Source of the DNA: an uncultured Ruminococcus sp.
Lineage (GTDB): Bacteria; Bacillota_A; Clostridia; Oscillospirales; Acutalibacteraceae
NCBI GenBank assembly: GCA_902798605.1
Contig: CADBXH010000104.1
Coordinates: 1-6,061, forward strand
Length of the DNA stretch: 6,061 bases
Reading direction: 5' to 3'
Shown: positions 1 through 4,893 of the stretch, in pieces
How positions within the stretch are numbered: position 1 is the first letter of the stretch
How the letters are laid out: the number at the start of each line of letters is the position of its first letter
Notes under the pieces: generated by a model
Database searches by the model: none
The model's input: the letters and a program-made list of their open reading frames with translations, nothing else
What the model was told of the DNA's origin: nothing
Program-made: the position numbers and the translations under genes

Positions 1-80
1 GAAAACTCCCTGTCAAAGCTGAACGCCGTGTTTTCGATCGCGAGCTTCGCGACCAAACCGGACGTTTTATCCGAGCTCAT
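1..80 (-). CDS. priA: Primosomal protein N' (PriA), N-terminal fragment, runs off the left edge
   Basis: Only the first 26 codons are present, read leftwards off the window edge. The translation begins MSSDKTSGLVAKL and continues AIENTAFSFDREF. This matches the opening of PriA, where a short strand of the type AxVAVENTxYxFDxxFDY starts the 3' DNA-binding domain. PriA is a superfamily 2 helicase that reloads the replicative helicase at stalled forks. The start overlaps the end of rpoZ by 14 nt (67-80), which suggests translational coupling. An in-frame ATG 15 nt upstream (93-95) is an alternative start; neither has a strong Shine-Dalgarno sequence. The position directly after rpoZ fits the usual Firmicutes order gmk-rpoZ-(coaBC)-priA; coaBC is absent here. 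The identification rests on a short segment plus context. Confidence 0.8.
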   Translation of the reverse strand, partial: MSSDKTSGLVAKLAIENTAFSFDREF

Positions 81-276
81 CTTCGTCGGGCTCATAAATG
101 CTCATATCGTGGTTTTTGATCTCGTCAATAGCGAGGAGCACGGGCTTATCCTCTGTAACAACGCCCTCCTCCTCAAACTTTTGGGTAATCTCTCTGGCTC
201 TTTTTGACACGCCCACTACAAGCGCGTACTTGCTCTGCTTACCCTGGAATAACTCGTCTACGTCAACCTTATGCAT
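67..276 (-). CDS. rpoZ: DNA-directed RNA polymerase subunit omega
   Basis: A 69-residue protein of the normal length for a Firmicutes omega subunit. It carries the family core: SKYALVV at residues 15-21, the VSKRAREI stretch at 23-30 and KPVLLAIDEI at 44-53, followed by an acidic tail. Omega binds the beta-prime subunit and helps assembly and stability of RNA polymerase. The start is supported by AAGGAG with a spacer of about 7 nt. The stop codon of gmk (TAA) lies inside this ribosome site, so ribosomes finishing gmk land on it. The gene sits 11 bp after gmk and overlaps priA by 14 nt, so it is an internal gene of the leftward operon. Confidence 0.95.
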   Translation of the reverse strand: MHKVDVDELFQGKQSKYALVVGVSKRAREITQKFEEEGVVTEDKPVLLAIDEIKNHDMSIYEPDEDELG

Positions 277-287
277 AATAAATCTCC

Positions 288-851
288 TTATTTTCCGTTT
301 GTTATGATACCGTATATTTCTTCGACCGCGTCTTCAAGCTTATCGTTAACAACGATGTGCTTGTAGCGATCCTTGTATTTTATCTCGTGTTCAACTTCCT
401 TGAGGCGCTTTTTAATAGCGGACTCATCCTCTGTTCCTCTGCCTCTGAGCCTTTCTTCAAGGACCTCAAGCGACGGCGGAACGATAAATATGCTCAAAAT
501 ATCGGGGAAGTTCTCCATTACCTGAAGTCCTCCCTTGACCTCGATCTCGAGCACTACATTGTAGCCTTGGGTGAGCATTTCGTTCACCTGCTCGATCGGA
601 GTGCCGTAATAATTGTCGCAGTATTTTGCGTACTCAAGGTAACCGTCCTCTTCGATGACCTTTTCGAATTCTTCTTTGGTGACGAAGTTATAGTCAACGC
701 CGTCTACCTCGTCGGGTCTGGGAGCTCTTGTTGTGTTTGAAACGGACAGCTTGATGCTGCTGTCTCTTTTCATAAGCTCCTTCAGGATAGTACCCTTGCC
801 TACTCCCGAGCAACCCGAGTACAAAACCAGTCTACCCATTTTTTCACTCAT
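288..851 (-). CDS. gmk: Guanylate kinase
   Basis: Guanylate kinase converts GMP and ATP to GDP and ADP in purine nucleotide synthesis. The chosen start gives 187 residues, near the usual size of about 200. Visible features are the P-loop GCSGVGKGT at residues 13-21, the GMP-binding segment SNTTRAPRPDEVDGVDYNF at 38-56, and a YxxYCDNYYGTP-type segment that aligns with the family's HGNYYGTP. The ATG at 849-851 is chosen because GAGGA lies 5 nt upstream and it overlaps the remA stop by 8 nt, a typical coupled arrangement. The same frame stays open to 914, but that extension lies inside remA and is not GMK-like. An ATG four codons later (839) is also possible. The P-loop has Cys where most GMKs have Pro (GPSG). 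There is an 11-bp gap to rpoZ. Confidence 0.95.
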   Translation of the reverse strand: MSEKMGRLVLYSGCSGVGKGTILKELMKRDSSIKLSVSNTTRAPRPDEVDGVDYNFVTKEEFEKVIEEDGYLEYAKYCDNYYGTPIEQVNEMLTQGYNVVLEIEVKGGLQVMENFPDILSIFIVPPSLEVLEERLRGRGTEDESAIKKRLKEVEHEIKYKDRYKHIVVNDKLEDAVEEIYGIITNGK

Positions 852-1095
852 CTTTGTCCTCACTTTCTTCAGCTCTGTTCTGAATGGTCTCACAGGAAAC
901 AGCCGACAATACAACGTGATTGCTCTCGCATATCAAAACCGACTTGCATTTTCTGCCGCAGGTCGAATCTATAAGCATACCGTTTGCCTTTGCCTCCTGC
1001 ACTATGCGCTTGACGGGTGCGGAATCGGGAGCCGCAACAGCCACAAGCTTGTCAAGGCTGACAAGATTGCCGAACCCAATATTTAATAACTTCAT
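844..1095 (-). CDS. remA: RemA family DNA-binding regulator (formerly DUF370)
   Basis: An 83-residue protein matching Bacillus RemA (about 89 residues). Key stretches are NIGFGNLVS at residues 5-13, APDSAPVKRIVQEAK at 22-36, GRKCKSVLI at 47-55 and SNHVVLSAV at 58-66. RemA forms a ring-like oligomer that wraps DNA and activates biofilm-matrix and osmoprotection genes in Bacillus subtilis. The basic residues I recall as DNA-contacting there (R18, R50, R51) correspond to K16, R48 and K49, so charge is kept. It has four cysteines (46, 50, 56, 68), which is unusual. The start has AAGAGGG with a 6-nt spacer. It overlaps gmk by 8 nt and lies 179 bp after yicC, the gap being filled by a hairpin array. 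The target genes in this organism cannot be inferred from the window. Confidence 0.92.
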   Translation of the reverse strand: MKLLNIGFGNLVSLDKLVAVAAPDSAPVKRIVQEAKANGMLIDSTCGRKCKSVLICESNHVVLSAVSCETIQNRAEESEDKDE

Positions 1096-1113
1096 AAAAT
1101 ACCCTCTTTTTGA

Positions 1114-1272
1114 GTTAAGATTGCGCTTGCGCGCAAGTTAAGAGGCTTCGCCGTGAACATTTGAACCTAACTTTGAGAATAAATAATAACTTGCGAAGCA
1201 ATCTTAACTTTTGCGAAGCAAAATCTTAACTTCAACGAAGTTGAATCTTAACTTTGCGAAGCAAATCTTCAC
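1114..1272. repeat. Array of short hairpins separated by TCTTAAC / GTTAAGA spacers
   Basis: On the right side four perfect hairpins share a GAA loop: TTGC-GAA-GCAA (1191-1201), TTTTGC-GAA-GCAAAA (1209-1223), TTCAAC-GAA-GTTGAA (1231-1245) and TTTGC-GAA-GCAAA (1253-1265). Each is followed by TCTTAAC (1202, 1224, 1246), the last by the variant TCTTCAC (1266). The spacing is 22, 22 and 20 nt. On the left side the spacer appears inverted as GTTAAGA (1114-1120 and 1137-1143), flanking a TTGCGC-TTGC-GCGCAA hairpin (1121-1136), then GGC-TTC-GCC (1144-1152). Positions 1166-1188 resemble a decayed unit. The third right-hand hairpin changes both arms together, so pairing is kept. The array fills the yicC-remA gap and is probably transcribed in the operon mRNA. 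I do not recognise a named family. Confidence 0.85.
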
Positions 1273-1274
1273 TC

Positions 1275-2159
1275 TTATTCTATATTCTGAACCTGTTCTC
1301 TGATTTTTTCTATCTCGCCCTTGATCTCTACTACCATATGAGCGAGCGTTGAATCCTGAACCTTTGAGCCGATGGTGTTCGCCTCGCGGTTCATCTCCTG
1401 GATAATAAAATCTATCTTTCTGCCGACAGGCTCGTCGAGCTCGAGTATCTTTTTGAGCTGGTCAAAATGGCTTCTGAGCCTTACGGTCTCCTCCGCTACG
1501 GCGACCTTGTCCGAGAATACCGCGACCTCGGTGAGCACCCTCTGTTCATCGATCTCCACGCTGAAGCTCTCGAGCGTCTGGCGTATCCTTTCGAGCAGTC
1601 TTTCCTCGTACTCCTTAACGGTCTGCGGCGAGCGTTCCTCGATCTTCTCAACGATGCCCAAAATAGTCTCGGCACGACTGAGGATATCCGCCTTGAGCTT
1701 TTCTCCCTCAGTCTCGCGCATCGCGATAAATGAGGTGATAGCTTCCTTTGCCGCAGTGAGCACATCGGCGATTATCTGCTCCTCGTCCTCGGGAGCCTTG
1801 TGCACCGTGAACACCTCGGGGAAACGCGCGAGCGACACAACGGTCACGTCGTTTTCAACTCCGTAGGTCTCGGATATCTCCTTCATTGCGCCGAGGTAGC
1901 CCGACACGAGCTGGTGGTTCACCGTGACCTCGGACGGGGTCTGTTCGCTCTGGCTGACGCTTACATAAACATCTATCTTGCCCCTGGCGACATAAGAGTT
2001 AACAAAGCTCTTTAGCTTGTCGTCAAGAAAGTTGTAGCCTCGCGGAGTGCGCGCCGAAAACTCAAAGTAGCGGTGGTTTACGCCCTTGATCTCAACGGTG
2101 ATCTCTCTGCCGTTCAGCTCGGTCTCGCATCTGCCGAAGCCGGTCATTGACCTTATCAT
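1275..2159 (-). CDS. yicC: YicC/YloC family endoribonuclease
   Basis: A 294-residue protein, close to E. coli YicC and B. subtilis YloC (about 290). It opens with the hallmark MIRSMTGFGR (1-10), has VEIKGVNHRYFE (22-33), and closes with the conserved GRKIDFIIQEMNREANTIG stretch (246-264) and the terminal KIREQVQNIE (285-294). The RLRSHFDQL segment (227-235) belongs to the same C-terminal conserved domain. Family members are oligomeric endoribonucleases; E. coli YicC has been linked to small-RNA turnover. The middle (about 120-200) is charged and probably helical. AGGAAG about 8 nt upstream supports the start. It is the first gene of the leftward operon, 179 bp before remA, and has its own promoter at 2211-2239. 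Confidence 0.95.
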   Translation of the reverse strand: MIRSMTGFGRCETELNGREITVEIKGVNHRYFEFSARTPRGYNFLDDKLKSFVNSYVARGKIDVYVSVSQSEQTPSEVTVNHQLVSGYLGAMKEISETYGVENDVTVVSLARFPEVFTVHKAPEDEEQIIADVLTAAKEAITSFIAMRETEGEKLKADILSRAETILGIVEKIEERSPQTVKEYEERLLERIRQTLESFSVEIDEQRVLTEVAVFSDKVAVAEETVRLRSHFDQLKKILELDEPVGRKIDFIIQEMNREANTIGSKVQDSTLAHMVVEIKGEIEKIREQVQNIE

Positions 2160-2210
2160 AACAACGACTTCCTTTCGTATATTGTTTTTATATTGTTTTA
2201 GTTCCGGATA

Positions 2211-2239
2211 ATTATACCACTATAAGCGCGCTTTGACAA
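2211..2239 (-). promoter_or_regulatory. Predicted sigma-A promoter of the yicC-remA-gmk-rpoZ-priA operon
   Basis: Read on the minus strand: TTGTCA (2239-2234), a 17-nt spacer, and a perfect TATAAT (2216-2211). Transcription would start near 2204, leaving a leader of about 45 nt before the yicC ATG. The -35 box shares its bases with a TTGACA reading the other way (2233-2238). Confidence 0.8.
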
Positions 2240-2262
2240 TGGAGTTGTTACAAAACTGTAAT
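2233..2262 (+). promoter_or_regulatory. Possible distal promoter for the rightward gene
   Basis: A perfect TTGACA (2233-2238) is followed after 18 nt by TGTAAT (2257-2262). It would start a transcript about 115 nt before the TTG start at 2384. The hexamer overlaps the -35 box of the yicC promoter on the other strand. The proximal promoter at 2324-2352 is an equal or better candidate, so use of this one is uncertain. Confidence 0.4.
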
Positions 2263-2323
2263 CAAATAAACCTGAAATTTATGTGATAATTCGGTATCAG
2301 AATAATAATGTCACTTTTTTCGC

Positions 2324-2352
2324 TTGATTTATTCTTTTAAAAGTAGTATTAT
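2324..2352 (+). promoter_or_regulatory. Predicted proximal promoter of the 413-residue protein gene
   Basis: TTGATT (2324-2329), a 17-nt AT-rich spacer, and TATTAT (2347-2352). Transcription would begin near 2359, about 10 nt before the Shine-Dalgarno sequence, giving a very short leader of about 25 nt. Confidence 0.6.
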
Positions 2353-2368
2353 ATAGGATAGTATAAAA

Positions 2369-2375
2369 AAGGAGG
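2369..2375 (+). promoter_or_regulatory. Ribosome binding site that selects a TTG start
   Basis: AAGGAGG lies 8 nt before TTG at 2384, the ideal distance. An ATG at 2379 is only 3 nt from it, lies in another frame and stops after 8 codons. The site therefore supports TTG as the true start of the long frame. Confidence 0.75.
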
Positions 2376-2383
2376 TATATGTC

Positions 2384-3625
2384 TTGGACGATAATAAAGA
2401 TCTAAAGACCCCTGTGGATCCCGAGGTTTCGGATCCTGATACAGAAGATACAAAGCCCTTAGCGGAGGAAGCGGAAGACACCGCCGAGGATTCTGATTCC
2501 GAAAAAGACTATTCGTTGGATGACTTTGACGATGACAGCGACGCCGAGGAAGATGACGAGTCGGACGATGAAGAAGATGACGAGTTGGATGAATTGGAAG
2601 AACTGGAAGACTCTGAATATGAGGACGAGCCCGCAAAGAAAAAGCCGCTTATCCAAAAGACTATCATTATCTCACTTGTGATCGTGATCATTGCGGTACT
2701 GGCCGCGCTGGTTATCAAGTTGTTCTTTGACAATGATGTTACCGGTACGTGGAAATACACAATAGAGATGCCGGCTAATACTATGAGCGCTTCAAGCGAC
2801 GAAGCTGCTACTACCGAATATGACTGGTACTTTACATTTAAAAGGGATAAAACCGTTACATTGACGATCGGCTCTATCTCGAGCGTAGGTACTTATGAGA
2901 TCGGTACGAACGATGAAGGCAAACAAACGGTAACTCTTGATCTCTATTTTACTCCGTCTTCAAGAATAATGAACCTTGAATTTGATTATAAAGTCAACGG
3001 TAATATCTTTACAGGTAAATCATTGACCCTGTCAAGAAGCGTCACATCTTATACCGGACAAACAGAAACCGAGGACTTAGAGCTTAAATCCGCGTCTATT
3101 GAAGCTCCCGAGATCAAACGCACCGGAGAATTTGAAAAGGACGAAGACCTCATTGGCGAGTGGAAATACAACGAAGACGAGTATTCGTTTACTTATCAGT
3201 TCAACGACGACGGAACGATCCGCAACACTCAAAAGCTTCAAACGAACGGCAACACTTATATGGGCTTACAGTTAGGTGAAGATGAAAACTCCGAGCCTAA
3301 GATCTATGAGATCGACATAGACGGTCTCTACAGCTCAAATGAAAACACCATTACGATCGACTCTTTCTTCTTTGAGCAAAACAGCAGACAAATCTTATTT
3401 AAGCGCGACGGCGATATTCTTTATATCAACGATCCCGCATTAGGACAAGGATACCTGCCGTTTACAAAGGATGGCTCGGCAACTGTTGATCAGGCGGCAA
3501 GGATGCAGGCTCAACAACAGCAGGCTCAGCAGCAGGCTCAACAGCAGGCTACTCAGCAAGGACAGCAGCAGGCTACTCAGCAAGCAACAAAACAAGCCAC
3601 ACAACCTGTAACACAGGCTCAATAA
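2384..3625 (+). CDS. Unrecognised single-pass membrane protein with acidic N-terminus, two beta domains and Gln-rich tail
   Basis: I do not recognise a named family for this 413-residue protein. Residues 1-84 are disordered and very acidic (24 of 32 residues in 51-82 are Asp or Glu). KKK at 85-87 precedes one hydrophobic segment at about 93-113. The positive residues before it predict the N-terminus inside and the rest outside. Two similar domains follow, beginning GTWKYTIE (121-128) and GEWKYNED (258-265). Each has the lipocalin-like pattern of a GxW start, a Phe-rich strand and a charged turn (FKRDKTV at 152-158, FNDDGTI at 273-279). Residues 370-413 form a tail with 23 Gln in 44. The start is TTG, set by AAGGAGG 8 nt upstream. 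It is a single-gene unit with its own promoter and terminator, between two conserved housekeeping blocks. A role at the cell surface is inferred from topology only. Confidence 0.85.
   Translation: MDDNKDLKTPVDPEVSDPDTEDTKPLAEEAEDTAEDSDSEKDYSLDDFDDDSDAEEDDESDDEEDDELDELEELEDSEYEDEPAKKKPLIQKTIIISLVIVIIAVLAALVIKLFFDNDVTGTWKYTIEMPANTMSASSDEAATTEYDWYFTFKRDKTVTLTIGSISSVGTYEIGTNDEGKQTVTLDLYFTPSSRIMNLEFDYKVNGNIFTGKSLTLSRSVTSYTGQTETEDLELKSASIEAPEIKRTGEFEKDEDLIGEWKYNEDEYSFTYQFNDDGTIRNTQKLQTNGNTYMGLQLGEDENSEPKIYEIDIDGLYSSNENTITIDSFFFEQNSRQILFKRDGDILYINDPALGQGYLPFTKDGSATVDQAARMQAQQQQAQQQAQQQATQQGQQQATQQATKQATQPVTQAQ
3506..3622 (+). repeat. In-frame CAG/CAA-rich repeat coding the Gln-rich tail
   Basis: Codons for QQQA and QQAT blocks recur with 12-15 nt periodicity. 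CAGGCTCAACAG-type units appear several times between 3506 and 3560, and a CAGGCTACTCAGCAA unit appears twice. Lengths in multiples of three keep the frame. Such tracts can change length by slippage, and the tail ends the protein, so variants would be tolerated. Confidence 0.7.
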
Positions 3626-3630
3626 GCACA

Positions 3631-3658
3631 AAAGCTCCCCGTAAAAAGGGAGCTTTTT
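3631..3658 (+). terminator. Rho-independent terminator of the 413-residue protein gene
   Basis: A 9-bp stem AAAGCTCCC / GGGAGCTTT with an 8-nt loop, followed directly by a T run (3654-3658). It begins 5 nt after the TAA stop. Read on the other strand it also has a short T run, but no leftward gene lies nearby. Confidence 0.92.
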
Positions 3659-3659
3659 C

Positions 3660-3688
3660 TTGACTCAAAAAAGTTCTTGTGATATACT
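3660..3688 (+). promoter_or_regulatory. Predicted sigma-A promoter of yebC
   Basis: TTGACT (3660-3665), a 17-nt spacer, and TATACT (3683-3688) preceded by TGA, an extended -10. It begins two bases after the T run of the upstream terminator, so yebC has independent transcription. The start would be near 3695, about 29 nt before the ATG. Confidence 0.85.
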
Positions 3689-3723
3689 TCTAACGTAGAA
3701 TATAAAAGCAAAGGGATGATTAT

Positions 3724-4458
3724 ATGTCAGGACATAACAAATGGAGTACTATCAAACAGAAAAAGGGTAAAAACGACGCGGCGCGCGCGAAGGTGTTCAC
3801 TAAGATCGGCAGAGAGCTGATCGTTGCTATCAAGACCGGCGGCAGCGCCGACCCCAACGTAAACTCAAAGCTCAGGGATACGATCGCCAAGGCTAAGGCT
3901 GCGAACGTTCCCAACGACAATATTGAGCGTATTATCAAAAAGGCGGCTAACGAGAGCGATTCCACAAACTACGAGGCTGTTACATACGAGGGCTACGGTC
4001 CCAGCGGCGTCGCCGTTATCGTAGAGGCGCTCACCGACAACCGCAACAGGACTGCCGGCGAGGTACGTCATTACTTTGACAAGTTCGGCGGTAATATGGG
4101 CGCGCAGGGCTGCGTCAGCTTTATGTTCAACAAAAAGGGCGTTATCATCATCGAGCGCGAGGAGCTCGAAAAGGACGAGGACGCTGTTATGACCGACGCG
4201 CTTGAGGTCGGCGCGGCTGACTTTGAGGCTGACGACGATATCTTTACCATCTATACCGAGCCCGAGGATTTCAGCGCGGTACGCGAGGAGCTTGAAAAGC
4301 TCGGATATGAGTTCGCCTCCGCCGAGGTCGAGATGGTTCCCGATACCTATGTAAAGCTCGAGGATGAGGAAACCGCGACAAAAATGCAGAAAATGCTCGA
4401 TATGTTCGAGGACAACGACGATATCCAGAACATCTGGCACAACTGGGAAGAAGCGTGA
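3724..4458 (+). CDS. yebC: YebC/PmpR (TACO1) family protein
   Basis: A 244-residue protein of full family length. It starts [16 protein letters not shown], matching the family opening MAGHSKWxxIKxKK. Other hallmarks are [18 protein letters not shown] (56-73), [14 protein letters not shown] (88-101), LTDNRNRT (103-110), [14 protein letters not shown] (122-135) and [10 protein letters not shown] (159-168). The end [11 protein letters not shown] (230-240) matches the usual DDVQNVYHN with Trp for Tyr. The family was long annotated as transcriptional regulators. More recent work on bacterial homologues and mitochondrial TACO1 points to a role in translation of difficult stretches such as polyproline. 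AAGGG 8 nt upstream supports the start. It is a single-gene unit between its own promoter and terminator, and its usual neighbours ruvCAB are not seen. Confidence 0.95.
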   Translation: MSGHNKWSTIKQKKGKNDAARAKVFTKIGRELIVAIKTGGSADPNVNSKLRDTIAKAKAANVPNDNIERIIKKAANESDSTNYEAVTYEGYGPSGVAVIVEALTDNRNRTAGEVRHYFDKFGGNMGAQGCVSFMFNKKGVIIIEREELEKDEDAVMTDALEVGAADFEADDDIFTIYTEPEDFSAVREELEKLGYEFASAEVEMVPDTYVKLEDEETATKMQKMLDMFEDNDDIQNIWHNWEEA

Positions 4459-4539
4459 CGCTTCACCCAATTCGAGAAGACATCCCGGTGATAACGGAAA
4501 ATACGGTCGCCCGACAACAATGTTTGTTATTAAATTATA

Positions 4540-4580
4540 GAGTTGAGGATCAAGAGTCAAATCTCTCCTCGACTCTTTTT
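4540..4580 (+). terminator. Rho-independent terminator of yebC
   Basis: The stem GAGTTGAGGA (4540-4549) pairs with TCCTCGACTC (4566-4575): nine Watson-Crick pairs and one U-G, with a 16-nt loop, followed by TTTTT (4576-4580) and an AT tract. A smaller inner alternative using AAGAGTC and GACTCTT also exists. It lies about 80 bp after the yebC stop. Confidence 0.85.
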
Positions 4581-4688
4581 ATTATATATGGCGGTCTGCC
4601 CTTCCGTGGCAACAGGCGGCGCGTCTGACCTTAGTAATTGACCGAGGTTTGACGTGCTGTTTTTTATGTTTTGATATTAGCCAAGCTA

Positions 4689-4880
4689 TTTAAAGCCTCC
4701 CCCAACGTGCAAAGCACTTTGGGGGGGTGGCATTTTGCTTGCAAAATGACGGAGGGGGCGGAGCTTCCTATAGCACGAGTTAAGATATTGCAATGGAAAA
4801 CTTGGCGATAAGCCAAACGAAGCCCCCTCAGTCGCTTACGCAACAGCTCCCCCGAAACAAGTGTCGGGGGAGCCTTTAAA
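4689..4880. mobile_element. MITE-like palindromic element with terminal inverted repeats
   Basis: A 192-bp noncoding block bounded by TTTAAAGCCTCCCCC (4689-4703) and the inverted GGGGGAGCCTTTAAA (4866-4880), 14 of 15 matching. Inside are a stem CCCCCAA / TTGGGGG with an inner GTGC-AAA-GCAC (about 4699-4725), CATTTTGC-TT-GCAAAATG (4731-4748), TTGGC-GATAA-GCCAA (4802-4816) and a 10-bp stem GCTCCCCCGA / TCGGGGGAGC (4846-4873). A second pair of inverted sequences (GAGGGGGC near 4752, GCCCCCTC at 4822-4829) lies between the ends. There is no coding capacity, so mobilisation would need a transposase elsewhere. No clear target duplication is visible. It resembles GC-rich intergenic palindromes abundant in gut Clostridia; mobility is inferred, and a structured noncoding repeat is the alternative. 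Confidence 0.65.
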
Positions 4881-4893
4881 AAACTTTAATAAT

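Larger units (their letters stand above)
4459..4893. other. Convergent intergenic region between yebC and degV, no gene seen
   Basis: These 435 bp hold no convincing gene. In order: about 80 bp of unremarkable sequence; the yebC terminator (4540-4580); a 108-bp stretch (4581-4688) with a GC-rich patch at 4590-4630 that I cannot assign; and the MITE-like element (4689-4880), which ends 13 bp before the degV stop codon. No T-rich terminator for degV is evident, so the element's hairpins may serve as its 3' end. Confidence 0.7.

Noticed and set aside
38..52. Inverted repeat TCGCGA-GCT-TCGCGA at the left edge
   Set aside because: It lies within the priA coding sequence and is explained by the codons for VAKLAI; six-base arms in coding DNA are expected by chance.
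852..914. Upstream extension of gmk to 914
   Set aside because: The extra 21 residues lie inside remA, do not resemble the guanylate kinase N-terminus and lack a ribosome site, while the start at 851 has GAGGA 5 nt upstream.
1114..1272. Small CRISPR-like array
   Set aside because: Constant parts are 7-mers, the units are palindromes only 11-16 nt long, there are no unique 30-nt spacers, and no cas genes are nearby.
1467..1733. Long rightward frames inside yicC, and similar frames opposite gmk, yebC and degV
   Set aside because: They are antisense shadows of strongly conserved genes with no ribosome sites or recognisable products.
2284..2299. TGATA-ATTCGG-TATCA inverted repeat as an operator
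   Set aside because: Five-base AT-rich arms in an AT-rich intergenic region are not enough, and the position does not overlap a -10 or -35 box.
4588..4641. 17-codon ATG frame in the GC-rich patch after the yebC terminator
   Set aside because: There is no ribosome site or promoter and it is too short to support.
4846..4873. 10-bp GC-rich stem as a classical terminator of degV
   Set aside because: No T run follows it on the minus strand; it is part of the MITE-like element. It may still stop or stabilise the transcript, but it cannot be called a rho-independent terminator.
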